Assembly (NCBI GenBank): GCA_947650285.1
Contig: CANTFL010001264.1
Span: 400,487 to 464,486 of the forward strand
DNA: 64,000 bases
Source: Hyaloperonospora brassicae
Taxonomy: Eukaryota > Oomycota > Peronosporomycetes > Peronosporales > Peronosporaceae
Direction: 5' to 3'
A model generated the notes under the pieces. That model was not told the DNA's origin and made no database searches. It worked only from the letters and a program-made list of their open reading frames with translations. Below, in pieces: positions 50,665 through 59,489 of the stretch. A program made the translations under genes and the position numbers. Positions within the stretch are counted from its first letter, which is position 1; every line of letters starts with the position of its first letter.

Positions 50665-51552
50665 CACAACAACGAGTCAGCAGAGAACTTCCTGCCGACT
50701 CGAGAGGCGATAGTCCGTTTCGTTCAGGACTCCATCGCAAATGCGGTCGACCGCCAGAAACGGAACGCAGACAAGAATGGAAGATCAAATGTTCTCTTTT
50801 TAAGGTTAACGACCTAGTGCTACTGTCTACGGTAAACTTACCTAGACATGTGGTCACTAGTGTCGGCAATAGTAAACTAATGCCGAAATACGTTGGTCTA
50901 TTTCGTGTGTTGCACCGCAAGGGCAATGCATTCACGATTGAGTTGCCTCGTAGGATGCGCACGCATCCTACGTTTTATGTAGGTCGTCTCCGCCCCTTCC
51001 ATCAGTGCGAGACCTCTTGCGAGAACGGAGATAACCGGCGCGCTCAAGAATCCCCAACCGATTATTCTGATCACGGACCAAACACTGAAGTTGGTCCTTC
51101 GTCGAAAGGAGTTGGTCCTTCGTCGACGCGGCTCCGCGACGAGCCGTCTCTAGCTCGACGCGCAAACGACGCCTCTCTCGTTTACTCTCAAGCTAAGCGA
51201 ACGCGAATTCTGATCGTTTCTTCTCCCAATTGGCAAGAAGACGTCGCACGTACGACTACAAGGCGTGCCGTAGGTTGTATGTGTGATCGACGTCCTCCCT
51301 CAGCTTGGTCCGGTAACGCTCGTGGTTACCCAAAGTCTCGTGCAGGCCCGGCGGCTGAGCCGGAGCTTGTCTTTCCACCGCCACCGGAACCACTGGTGGA
51401 TTTCCATCGGTGGTCAACGCTTTCTTGTGGAGCGTATCTTGAACCACCGTGGCGATCTAATATCAAGAACGAGTTACCTCGTCCGGTGGCGTAGGTACCC
51501 ACCTTCCATTGACAGCTGGGAACCTCGTTCTCAGCTGATGGCTGACGTGTAA
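50665..51552 (+). pseudogene. Element 2 integrase C-terminal and chromodomain-like region
   Basis: After a TAA at 50662, and then a frame change near 50795, the sequence reads NDLVLLSTVNLP...KLMPKYVGLFRVL...FTIELPRRMR...THPTFYVGRLRPF, the GPY/F-type integrase C terminus. A last frame (51283-51552) ends FLVERILNHR...YLVRWRRYPPSIDSWEP, which has the aromatic and WEP pattern of a chromodomain. In chromoviruses this domain steers integration to marked chromatin. At least two frameshifts separate the parts. Confidence 0.8.
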
Positions 51553-51907
51553 GGTCTCGTCCACCAGTATGAAGAGACTCATCCGATAGGTCCTCGGGCC
51601 CATCGGTAAACACGCGCTTTTGGCGCTTGTAGACGGATTGCAAGTTTGCAATCGCGTCCCGCATCTAAGCCGAGATATGTGCCTTTTCCCAAGGCGAAAT
51701 TGGGGAATATACGTTCCTATGCGCACGTTGCGAGTTGTCAGCACAACTCGCACAAGGATCACCCCAAGTGAGGCAAGGAATGCCGGCCTCGCTTGACAAA
51801 CAATGCAACCGGTACCTTGCACCGGTTGGTGTTCGCTTTTCAAACTTGAGGCGTATCGCCTCAAGCTATTTTAAGCCACCCTTCTCGTCCAAACTTCTTG
51901 ACCTTAA
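51553..51907. other. Element 2 3' untranslated tail with dense hairpins
   Basis: Non-coding tail between the chromodomain stop and the LTR remnant. It holds perfect stems at 51636-51653 (GATTGCAA), 51729-51752 (TGCGAGTTGT), 51806-51828 (CAACCGGT) and 51845-51865 (CTTGAGGCG). About 350 bp of the expected 3' LTR is missing here. Confidence 0.7.
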
Positions 51908-51997
51908 ACACCTAGCAGGGCACTGTCGACCACTGTCGTCAGTAGAAGTATACTCCGTACTGGTCAACCAGTACGTAGTCAACATTGCCTCGTTACA
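51908..51997 (+). repeat. Truncated 3' LTR of element 2 (last ~90 bp)
   Basis: From CACCTAGCAGGGCACTGTCG to the terminal CTCGTTACA it matches the end of the 5' LTR (about 45748-45837) with a few substitutions. Upstream similarity to the LTR stops abruptly, indicating an internal deletion of U3 and most of R. Confidence 0.85.
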
Positions 51998-52402
51998 GCA
52001 TGAGTGGACATTTGAAATTTCGACGTGCTAGGACATTCGCGACGGCTGTCCAGCTATGCCGCGCAAAGGGGGCTGATATTCTTGTTTTTGCTCGTCCGAA
52101 TCAGAAAGATGCTACAAAAAGAAAGGAATGCTTTACTTGCAGTTTACAAGGAAGAGAACTCCAATGCGTCAATTTAATCATAATATGTCGGCGGGAGAGG
52201 CTGAATACACCTAACATAATGGCTTAAGACACCACGCCCCTATCCATTAGACCTATAGTTTTACGACAACCGTTGTATCACATTCGGGCCATGTCTATTT
52301 GAATATTACGGTATAAGTGAAGTAGAAAGGCACCTGTTACATAGCCGCGTCAATTCAAAAAGAAATTTCTCTTTGTCTAGGGCATGATGATGAGCCCTTC
52401 AT
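51998..52402. other. Flank downstream of element 2, no gene
   Basis: Short frames only; nothing recognised. Confidence 0.5.
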
Positions 52403-52518
52403 CCACATCCACTGGTGCTGCTGCCACTGCTACGGTCATTCATACTGATACTCATTCTGTCCACATCCACTACTTCTGCTGCCACTGCTACAGTTGTTAA
52501 TGCTGATACAAATTCTAT
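52403..52518. repeat. 58-bp tandem duplication (2 copies)
   Basis: CCACATCCACT begins at 52403 and at 52461, and the shared core is CTGCTGCCACTGCTAC. The copies are diverged. The duplication overlaps the start of the MULE-like relic and encodes a Ser/Thr/Ala-rich stretch. Confidence 0.75.
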
Positions 52519-53040
52519 CGTCGCTGACAATCAGGTTAAGATAAAAATTGATGCTGGCCTTAATCCTGCCGCCGCTGATCTCTCTTGGATCTGTGAAGAA
52601 TCTCCACCAGTCGGGCCTTTTGACCGTCAAAAAACGGCTGTAAAGGCTTTAAAGCAGGACGCCGTACGCTAAGGCGTTGCTATTAGTGTATCCCGCGGCT
52701 GTTCGATTGGTACCAAGCGCAGTTTTCTTACATGTTGGCAGGAAAAGCATCATAGGATATCCCACAGTCGGCACACGTCAATGCGGGATCGCTTAACAAA
52801 AAAGGGAGGCTGTTCGTGCGAGCTCCTAACCATGTATGACATGCACGCCCCCGATGAAATTGCCTGGTCAACGATTTTAGTGGATAACTGGCACACCGGC
52901 CACTATCGTTGTATCAGCAAGACCATGCTATCAACGCCCCCGGCGGCGCGACGTGCGACGCTATACATTGACGATAGCAATTTTACGGTCGCCCAGATGC
53001 ATCAGGATGGACCTGCTCCAAGGGTATGTGTGCGTGTCGA
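52415..53040 (+). pseudogene. MULE-type transposase N-terminal (FAR1-like) relic
   Basis: Two frames, 52415-52672 and 52781-53155, are in the same phase and joined through one TAA. Together they read WICEESPPVGPFDRQKTAV, FGV-like GVAISVSRGCSIGTKRSFL, TKKGGCSCELLTMYDM and WSTILVDNWHTGHYRC. This follows the pattern of the FAR1/FLYWCH-like zinc domain at the N terminus of Mutator-like transposases (PP.G.F, A...V.RS, TKKTGC.F, H.H), with the final HxH eroded. In such elements it binds the terminal inverted repeats. It is cut off on the right by a solo LTR at 53063, and no catalytic domain follows. Family assignment is by motif pattern only. Confidence 0.5.
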
Positions 53041-53062
53041 AGTCATATACAGCAGGCCATTG

Positions 53063-53506
53063 TGTAACGGGGCACTGTTGACTACGTACTGGTTGACCAG
53101 TACGGAGTATACTTCCACTGACGACAGTGGTCGACAGTGTCCTACTAGGTGTTGAAGGAACACATAGGAAGGAAAGGAGACTAAGTAGTCAGACTAGTCT
53201 CTTTGTAAAAGTAAAACTGTATTAATATAACTAAGTCCTATAACACCTTAAATCTTCTGTTATCCTGACTAAATTATACTAATATAACTATATGTATGAT
53301 ATCGTCTACTCACCACCCATTGCGCGCGTCTAGCAGCGATTGGTGGGTTGATATCATCACGATATACACCAATGAGTAGACCCTTCGATCATCCTAACAA
53401 TATCACAGACATGACTGTGATATTGTTAAAAGAATATTCGACGTAAGATTCTTTATTGTCAGATTGTTTTAATGACAATTTCATGTAATGGGCTACCCCG
53501 TTGTAC
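53063..53506 (-). repeat. Solo LTR of the element 2 family, inverted
   Basis: 444 bp, nearly identical to the reverse complement of 45395-45837, including the 14-bp-arm hairpin (the loop differs in orientation only). The distal end reads CCCCGTTGTACA instead of CCCCGTTACA. No exact flanking duplication is visible. It is much closer to the 5' LTR of element 2 than are the copies at 14.4 or 57.9 kb, so it is young. Confidence 0.92.
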
Positions 53507-53895
53507 ATTATCTGTTTTAGTCTGTATGTGATTAATATAGGTTATTGTAAATCAGTTTAAGGTGGCGTGTGTCCATCTGAATGCCAAGAATGTCCACATT
53601 ATCGTTCAAAAGGCAAAGAGAAATAAACTTGGTTGAAAATTACACCCGGAAGCTTCGCTGCAGCGAATGAAGGACCAGCATATTAAATATACGGTTGCAG
53701 TGCTAAGCGCGGGTGCATTTTGATTACCTACTTCTGTAATTTATTGAACTTAGCGTGGCCTGGCTCCGTTACAGGTGCCGTTCTACTTAGCTTATCCTGT
53801 AATTTTCGAAGTGACGTGGCCTAAATGTGATACAACGGTTGCCATATAAACGTTGATTCTAATGGATAGGCGGCGGTGTTTTAGCAATAATGCTA
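53507..53895. other. Intergenic, no gene
   Basis: About 390 bp with short frames only. It does not visibly continue the MULE-like reading on the far side of the solo LTR. Confidence 0.5.
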
Positions 53896-55507
53896 GGTGT
53901 ATATAGCCTCTACCCTTGTCGACGCTTGCGCCTCGTTTCTTTCGTCCCTCCTTTGTATTTCCACTCCTTCTCACCATCTACCCCATCATCGTTCGTCCCA
54001 ACTTGAATTGTCGTGGCCTTTATGTCCCAGCTGTCCAGTCTACCCTGTCCGTCGCATTGGTGCTAGACGACAACAATGTCTCCTCGTCTTAGCTCTTTTG
54101 TATCTGTGCTTTGTATAATCATAGCTCGTTGCATTTAAACGTTTCTACAAAACGCACAGGCCCTACGATCAAACAGCTACGTTTGTTCATCCGTAGAAGC
54201 GACAACTTGTTCGTCGTCGAGATTCGAGCTTTACTGTCTGCTTGCCTTTGCCGCTCGTGTTATGCGAAACATACACGTTTCCACCCAACCGCCTTCTGTT
54301 GTGCTCCTGCCACATTTTCATGATTCGAAGTCAGCAGGTTAGAACGTACCGTCCGCTGCTGCTTCGTCGGCGACGAAATCGACCACATCGCACAGTTGAT
54401 GCTTGTACTCGTCTTAGGCTCCCGCTTGTCATCGCCACGCACGTTGTCACCTCGCCTGTAGTCTGGTCGTCGCGTGCGACTGCACGTCGCGCTTGTATTC
54501 GTTCGAGCTTTTGTAGGCCGACCACCTCCTTCCATTCATCGGACGGCGTACCAACATACATAGCCGGCACATGAATTCCATCAACCTTTTATGTGCAAGG
54601 CGGCTCCGAGCGCGATACACGCTGAATTTACCCAACACCGGCATTTCAGCCTGCTTCTGACCCACGCCATGCTGATCGGTCCCATCCAAAAAGATCATTG
54701 AAGTACAAGTGCTTCTGGTCTAGTTGACGACTGCCACCTTGACGGATATTGTAGTGTGGCCAAGTAAGGCGTTCTGTGTTTAAATTGGTATCGTGCTCTG
54801 TACTCTGATGTGGATCGATGCGGTAGGCCACGAGCCTGAACGGCCCGCGATCCCGTGCAGCCATACATCCCGCTGTCACCGCCATACGTTGCCACCTCCT
54901 CAGTTGGCTAAATACGTCCCAATTCGGGCACGTGTAGCAACAACGGACAGAGACGAGGCCCTCCTTACAGCCAGCCAGTACTGTAGCCCCATTTTCCTGG
55001 ACGGGAAGTCCGCCCTCAGCGAGACCAAGGTCAAAAGAGAAGAGGCCTTCTTGCCGCTGTGTTGCTACGGGAGGCAGCGCAGCACGCAAACTAAAAGGGG
55101 TTTAACGATCAAGACGCCCAAGGGTGAGCAACACGGCAAAACAGCAGTTGCCACACCCACCCAATTCCTGCTATTCTATGTCTGCCTTCAGGTCGCCGGC
55201 CTGGTCACCTATCGTGATTACCGATCGCACGATGGGAACTTGCCTAGAAAGCGACCCGTCCACGTGCGTCCTCGGCCCATCGGGGGTGATCAGGAAAGTT
55301 GCCTGCGTATTCCGCGACTTCAGCGCCCTGTCTGCACACTGGACGGGACACTTGATACCACGTGCCCTATGCGGAGTGTACCCCATGACGCCAGCCCTCT
55401 CGAGCCAGCATATGGAGTGATCGATGAGGAGAATGAAGTAGTCTAAAGAAAAAGCACACCGATACCGTATCGTTGTGAGCACTTAGTCGACGTCCAGCTT
55501 CTCTCTC
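53896..55507. other. Decayed higher-GC region of unknown origin
   Basis: GC rises, and long but unrecognised frames run on both strands (54646-55089 minus, 54793-55446 plus, 55171-55482 minus). Neighbouring minus-strand frames look like one coding region broken by frameshifts, but I cannot assign a family. The region is framed by a diverged direct repeat (54470-54605 and 55508-55655). Confidence 0.4.
54470..54605 (+). repeat. Diverged direct repeat, copy 1
   Basis: It shares with 55508-55655 the blocks CGTGCGACTGCAC, CGACCACCTCCTTC, ATCGGACGGCGTA and CTTTTATGTGCAAGGCG-like sequence. Identity is roughly three quarters by eye. Confidence 0.7.
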
Positions 55508-55655
55508 ATGGCCCCGTCGCTGCGTGCGACTGCACATCTTATTTGTTATCGCCCACGATTTTGCAGGTCGACCACCTCCTTCATTCATCCGACGGCGTAT
55601 CAACATCCATATCCGGCACATGAGACCTATCGGCCTCTTATGTGCAAGGCGATTT
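55508..55655 (+). repeat. Diverged direct repeat, copy 2
   Basis: Same orientation as 54470-54605. It ends about 330 bp before the start codon of the effector gene and may mark the edge of a decayed insertion upstream of it. Confidence 0.7.
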
Positions 55656-55944
55656 GTTAGACGCTGGACGCATCAGCAAGTGCAAATGAATCTGCTATTC
55701 GGGAAAAGCTTATCGGCACAGCTGTGCGAAAGAGTAAGGATGAATGGGTGGATGCCACGGGCTAAATGCGCTCTTCGAAGCGTGTCAGGTCAAGGTATCT
55801 TGAGCAAAGTTCTGTCTCTTAAGCAGCAAGCAGGACAGACTGATTTTTTATACAGCGTGTCGAACTTGATTTTCCCATGCCACGGCTTTCCTCCGACGAA
55901 GGATGCCCCGAACGAACTAGTCGATCTAGTGGCTTCAGTCATCA

Positions 55945-55959
55945 GTCATTTCGGTTTTG
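55945..55959 (+). promoter_or_regulatory. Oomycete-type initiator/FPR core promoter
   Basis: GTCATTTCGGTTTTG fits the oomycete initiator (TCATTYY) followed by a pyrimidine/T-rich flanking promoter region. It ends about 30 bases upstream of the ATG at 55989, the usual short oomycete leader. It supports that ATG over the upstream in-frame Met at 55524. Confidence 0.5.
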
Positions 55960-55988
55960 TATCGCTCCAGACCAAGTCCTCTCTTGCA

Positions 55989-57245
55989 ATGCGTGTCTTT
56001 TCTTTCGCACTCATGGCTTCATCCGCGCTCCAGATACGTGCCGAAGGCACCGTAAAGACTGCGAGTCATGAGACCAGGGGCCTATATGGCTCTGATGTCG
56101 TCCACACAACATTCACTGGCCAAGACAGAATCCCTTCCGACAAGTTGCTTATCATCAACGACACAAGCACCGGAGAGGAGAGAGCGTTCGAATGGCTGGC
56201 TAGATTTGTCGCACGTACGTTGGACGTACAGCGCATGAGTTCTCACACGGAAAATCTCGCAAAACCTCTCCTAGCGGATCGAGACAATGACCAATTCGTT
56301 GTTCATTTTAAAGAGCTTTGGACGATGATCGATTTGCGGCGTGGATCCTCGATCGCGAAAGAGAGTCCAGAGTATGCGAAAGTGACAACTCTTCTCGCGA
56401 AGGGCAACCAGTTACTGCTCGACGACTTGCTTCGTACGCCCCCGGATCAACGTTTGGCTGTATTGATCGCTCTGCTGAGAAGGTCCACCCATGCCGAACT
56501 AAGATCTGAGGGGGACACGGCCATGGTCTATTTGAGGAAATGGTGGAGTGGGAATCGAATGACACTCGATAAAATCTTCGAGGTACTCAACGAGCAGCAT
56601 TTCATCACTGGTTTCACTTACTATGATCGTCTCTGCCACGACGTCGTAAGGTCGTTTTGTCGTTCGAAGTATAGCATAAGGGGTGATGCGGAGTACCTTA
56701 GCGGCATGATGGAGCGGTATGGAGGACAAGACGCCTTTCTATCTGAGGTACGCGCTGCATTTGATTCTGAAACCGACCGCGCGCGAGCCGTCGAGCTATT
56801 GGACCTAAAGCTGGGAGTATTTGTTGCGATGGGTATGGCTCCCCACTATGCTTTCGAAAGGCTGAAGCTACAACAATATGATGGTGAGTTGTTTGATACG
56901 GCGCTCCTACCGCTGTTGAACAAGTACGTCATCCTGCAAAACAAGTTCGACCTCAGAACCACCACGACTCTTGCTGATGAACTGTTCCTCTTACGAGGGG
57001 GTAGTGAGTCAAGGGAGACGGTTGGAAATCATGTGTCGGAATGGCTAGGTGCTCAAGGAGTGAAAGCGGAATATGAGTACGTTGAGCAACAAGTCTTCTG
57101 GGAATGGAAGCTGCATGGGACGCCTTATGGTGGTGCGCCTGAAACTGGGTGGAATAAGTTTAGCGATGCCTACGATGGTTTTGAGAAGAATTCACGCGGC
57201 AAGTTTCAGGAGGAGTACAACCAGTTTTTGACAGCTATACGGTGA
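55989..57245 (+). CDS. Secreted WY-domain candidate effector with EER but no RxLR
   Basis: This is a single-exon, 418-aa protein. I chose the ATG at 55989 because it opens a clear signal peptide (MRVFSFALMASSALQIRA, cleavage near residue 18-20) just after an oomycete-type initiator; the frame stays open upstream to 55524 without such a signal. EER lies at residues 63-65 (STGEERAFEWL), where dEER sits in oomycete effectors. The expected RxLR site reads GQDRIPSDKLL, with no RxLR. The rest is alpha-helical with at least two WY-like modules: WWSGNRMTLDKIFEVLNEQ followed by a Tyr-containing helix, and VFVAMGMAPHYAFERLKLQ...LFDTALLPLLNKYV. Such proteins are secreted by downy mildews and Phytophthora and act inside plant cells. 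The target is unknown. It is the only intact gene in the window and sits between two solo LTRs of one family. Confidence 0.8.
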   Translation: MRVFSFALMASSALQIRAEGTVKTASHETRGLYGSDVVHTTFTGQDRIPSDKLLIINDTSTGEERAFEWLARFVARTLDVQRMSSHTENLAKPLLADRDNDQFVVHFKELWTMIDLRRGSSIAKESPEYAKVTTLLAKGNQLLLDDLLRTPPDQRLAVLIALLRRSTHAELRSEGDTAMVYLRKWWSGNRMTLDKIFEVLNEQHFITGFTYYDRLCHDVVRSFCRSKYSIRGDAEYLSGMMERYGGQDAFLSEVRAAFDSETDRARAVELLDLKLGVFVAMGMAPHYAFERLKLQQYDGELFDTALLPLLNKYVILQNKFDLRTTTTLADELFLLRGGSESRETVGNHVSEWLGAQGVKAEYEYVEQQVFWEWKLHGTPYGGAPETGWNKFSDAYDGFEKNSRGKFQEEYNQFLTAIR

Positions 57246-57946
57246 CTTATATTTTGCCGCTCAGCGCGACCGTAGATAAACTCGCCTGGTAGCTTAGTCA
57301 ATATCAGCCTACGTAATATATTCGCTTGCCATGGTCGTGTACATGCACAGCACAATATGTACACCTGGCATTGGCCAGCCAAGCGACGTGTCATCTGCTG
57401 GACTTGTAGTTGTCGTCGTCTCCTTATCTTTCATTCTAGTTTGCGCTCGTTACATCATTGGCAAGCAGTCGAAAGACGCGACATGCCCTTGATGTTGAAG
57501 ATCAATAAAACAACATCATGCTTTTGTATTAAGATCATAACGGCAAAGTCATGAAACCGTTCGAGTGTTTGCGTGCTGTGATTGCTATACTTCTCCACAT
57601 CTCCTTACTGTCCGTGCGTGCATTGACTTGTGTCCACGTCTGTGTGCTCGCGCGCGGATTATACTACACGTCATGCAAGGTTCGATCGAGTAGGTGCTTC
57701 TATAATGTGCATCTATATACATGTTCGTGCCACTCATTGGTTAGGCACAAATTTTGATCGACCGCTCAAGAGTCGTGTAGCTCAAGAGCTCACACGATAG
57801 CGCAGACGAACAAATTCTCGGCGCTTAAAAATTCTCGGCGCTTGATGTAGCATAGCCTTCCGCACCTTTGGCATTACAGCACATCCTCGCCCAGCGGTAA
57901 AGAGAGAAGTAACAAGCTGTTGCCTTCTTCTCAGTTAGCTTCATGC
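57246..57946. other. 3' flank of the effector gene
   Basis: About 700 bp with only short frames. No second gene is evident before the next LTR. Confidence 0.5.
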
Positions 57947-58470
57947 TGAAACGGGGTAGGCGGTTACACGAAATTTCTTCAAAAAGATATGGAAATAAAG
58001 AATAACACGCTAAATATTACTATACCAATATCCCTGAGTATAGTGATATTGTTGGGATGACCGAAGAGTCTACTCATTGGTTGATATTGTGATGATATTA
58101 CTTTTTATTATTAATTTTATAGAAAATACTAATTTATTACTAAGTCTATCGTGTGGTTTTATTAATTATTCTATAAGGATTATATCCTCCTCCAATCGCT
58201 GCTAGATTTACGCAATAACGGGTGGTGAGAAGACTTCATCATACCTTTGTTATGTCAATATCATTAATCAATACATACAGAGAATGGGAATTATAGGGCT
58301 TAATTGTTGTAAATAACACTTTCACTTTACCACGACTAGTCTTTACCCTAGTCCTTTCCCTTCCTCTGTGTAGTACCGACACCTATCTGGGCATTGACCT
58401 TCACTGTTGTCAGTGATAGTTAACTCCCTGCTGATATACTAGTACGTAGTCGTCGGTGCCCCGTTACTCA
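57947..58470 (+). repeat. Diverged solo LTR of the element 2 family, with an AT-rich insertion
   Basis: It aligns with 45395-45837 from TGAAACGGGGTAGG to GTGCCCCGTTACTCA. Shared blocks include GAGTCTACTCATTGG, CAATCGCTGCTAGA and GGTGGTGAGAAGAC. It is longer than the family (524 bp) because of about 90 bp of AT-rich sequence at roughly 58100-58190. Divergence is intermediate between the 53.1-kb and 14.4-kb copies. Confidence 0.85.
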
Positions 58471-59489
58471 TGCCATCGACCACACTGTGTTATTTTTGTC
58501 GCCCAGGCGAAAAAAGCCATCGTCTCTCTTTTTCTTACACGTAGTTTTAGCACGTCAGGTGCAACAGTAACTGGGGTTTCTACCATTGGATTGACCAAAG
58601 TAACGCTTTTTACGTTGATGACAAGAAATACATGTTGTGGTTGCACGCTTGGTTAGTAAATTACAGTAACTGGGCTACATAAGAGAGCTTGTACTTTTAC
58701 CCTGTGGTGGGCCAGGCACATAATCGGTACAGTACGATACTCGCTCAGTTAAAGCTGACACGTGTCAGCCACACAGAGAGATGATCACAAACATGTTCGC
58801 TGGTAGAATGTAAAACTTACATTGCAGTACAAGAAAAGTTTATTACTATTTAAATTTAATTTAATCAGTATATGTTTTGAGCAGAAGAAAGCAAAACTGG
58901 TTTGAGCGTAACTAGGGATCTTAGGCATCGATGTTATAAAAGTCATCTGCTTTGTGACATAAAAGACTACCTAGCATATATATTCGAAATTTTACCTGAG
59001 CTAAAATAAACTTTTTAGTCGTTCATCTTGTTCGCTTTAATCGCTTCAAACTAAAGTCCGTAGTCTAGATCAGCAAACTAATAGGTTCGTTGAGCCGCAA
59101 GTACACCTCTGATTATAATCTGTGTACCATCGCTCCAACAGAGGCGAGCTTACATATGAAGAGATTTGTGTGTTGTGTACAACGAGATGTCAACGTAAAA
59201 AAATGCCTGTTTATTTAAATGTTGAGGTGTCTAAGTTGATCGTAGAAATTCTACGGGAAGTTATAGTTTCAAGGTCGGTTGGGTGCGACTTAGCAGATAG
59301 TATAATCAAGTAGCCCTAGGTGATAATACAAGCATGCGTAGGAAGACGCTGCACCTGCTATAGCGGGAGCAGTACGTCTTTACCGATCTCGAAACGTAAC
59401 GGCTAGTAATCGCGACCCTGACCCCTCACCGATGGTTGCAATAATAAAATACAGTCTGGTATAGCAGTGCCGTGTATGTATATTGAACT
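58471..59489. other. Intergenic, no gene
   Basis: About 1 kb of moderately AT-rich sequence with short frames only. Confidence 0.5.

Larger units (their letters stand above)
45395..51997 (+). mobile_element. Ty3/gypsy chromovirus-like retrotransposon, element 2 (near-complete, hairpin-dense)
   Basis: The structure is: 5' LTR, primer-binding site, gag with an intact zinc knuckle, protease, RT, RNase H, integrase, chromodomain-like C terminus and a 90-bp 3' LTR remnant. Coding is inactivated by stops reachable by one base change (TGA at 47413, TAA at 47698, TAG at 48124, TAA at 49138, among others), a lost protease active site and frameshifts in gag and after the integrase core. The sequence is packed with perfect short inverted repeats in LTR, gag and pol alike (see findings). 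The 3' LTR has lost about 350 bp, so the copy could not retrotranspose even if its proteins were supplied. Confidence 0.93.

Noticed and set aside
50817..51494. 225-codon plus-strand frame treated as a separate gene
   Set aside because: Its first part is the integrase C terminus of element 2 after a frameshift; the rest is out-of-frame reading of the same polyprotein.
54793..55446. 217-codon plus-strand frame
   Set aside because: The composition is odd (Arg/Pro/Cys-rich), it lies in a GC-richer relic with equally long frames on the other strand, and no family or start context supports it.
55524..55988. 155-codon N-terminal extension of the effector frame
   Set aside because: The frame happens to be open, but the extension overlaps the repeat at 55508-55655, has no signal peptide, and would bury the clear signal peptide at 55989 that follows an oomycete-type initiator.
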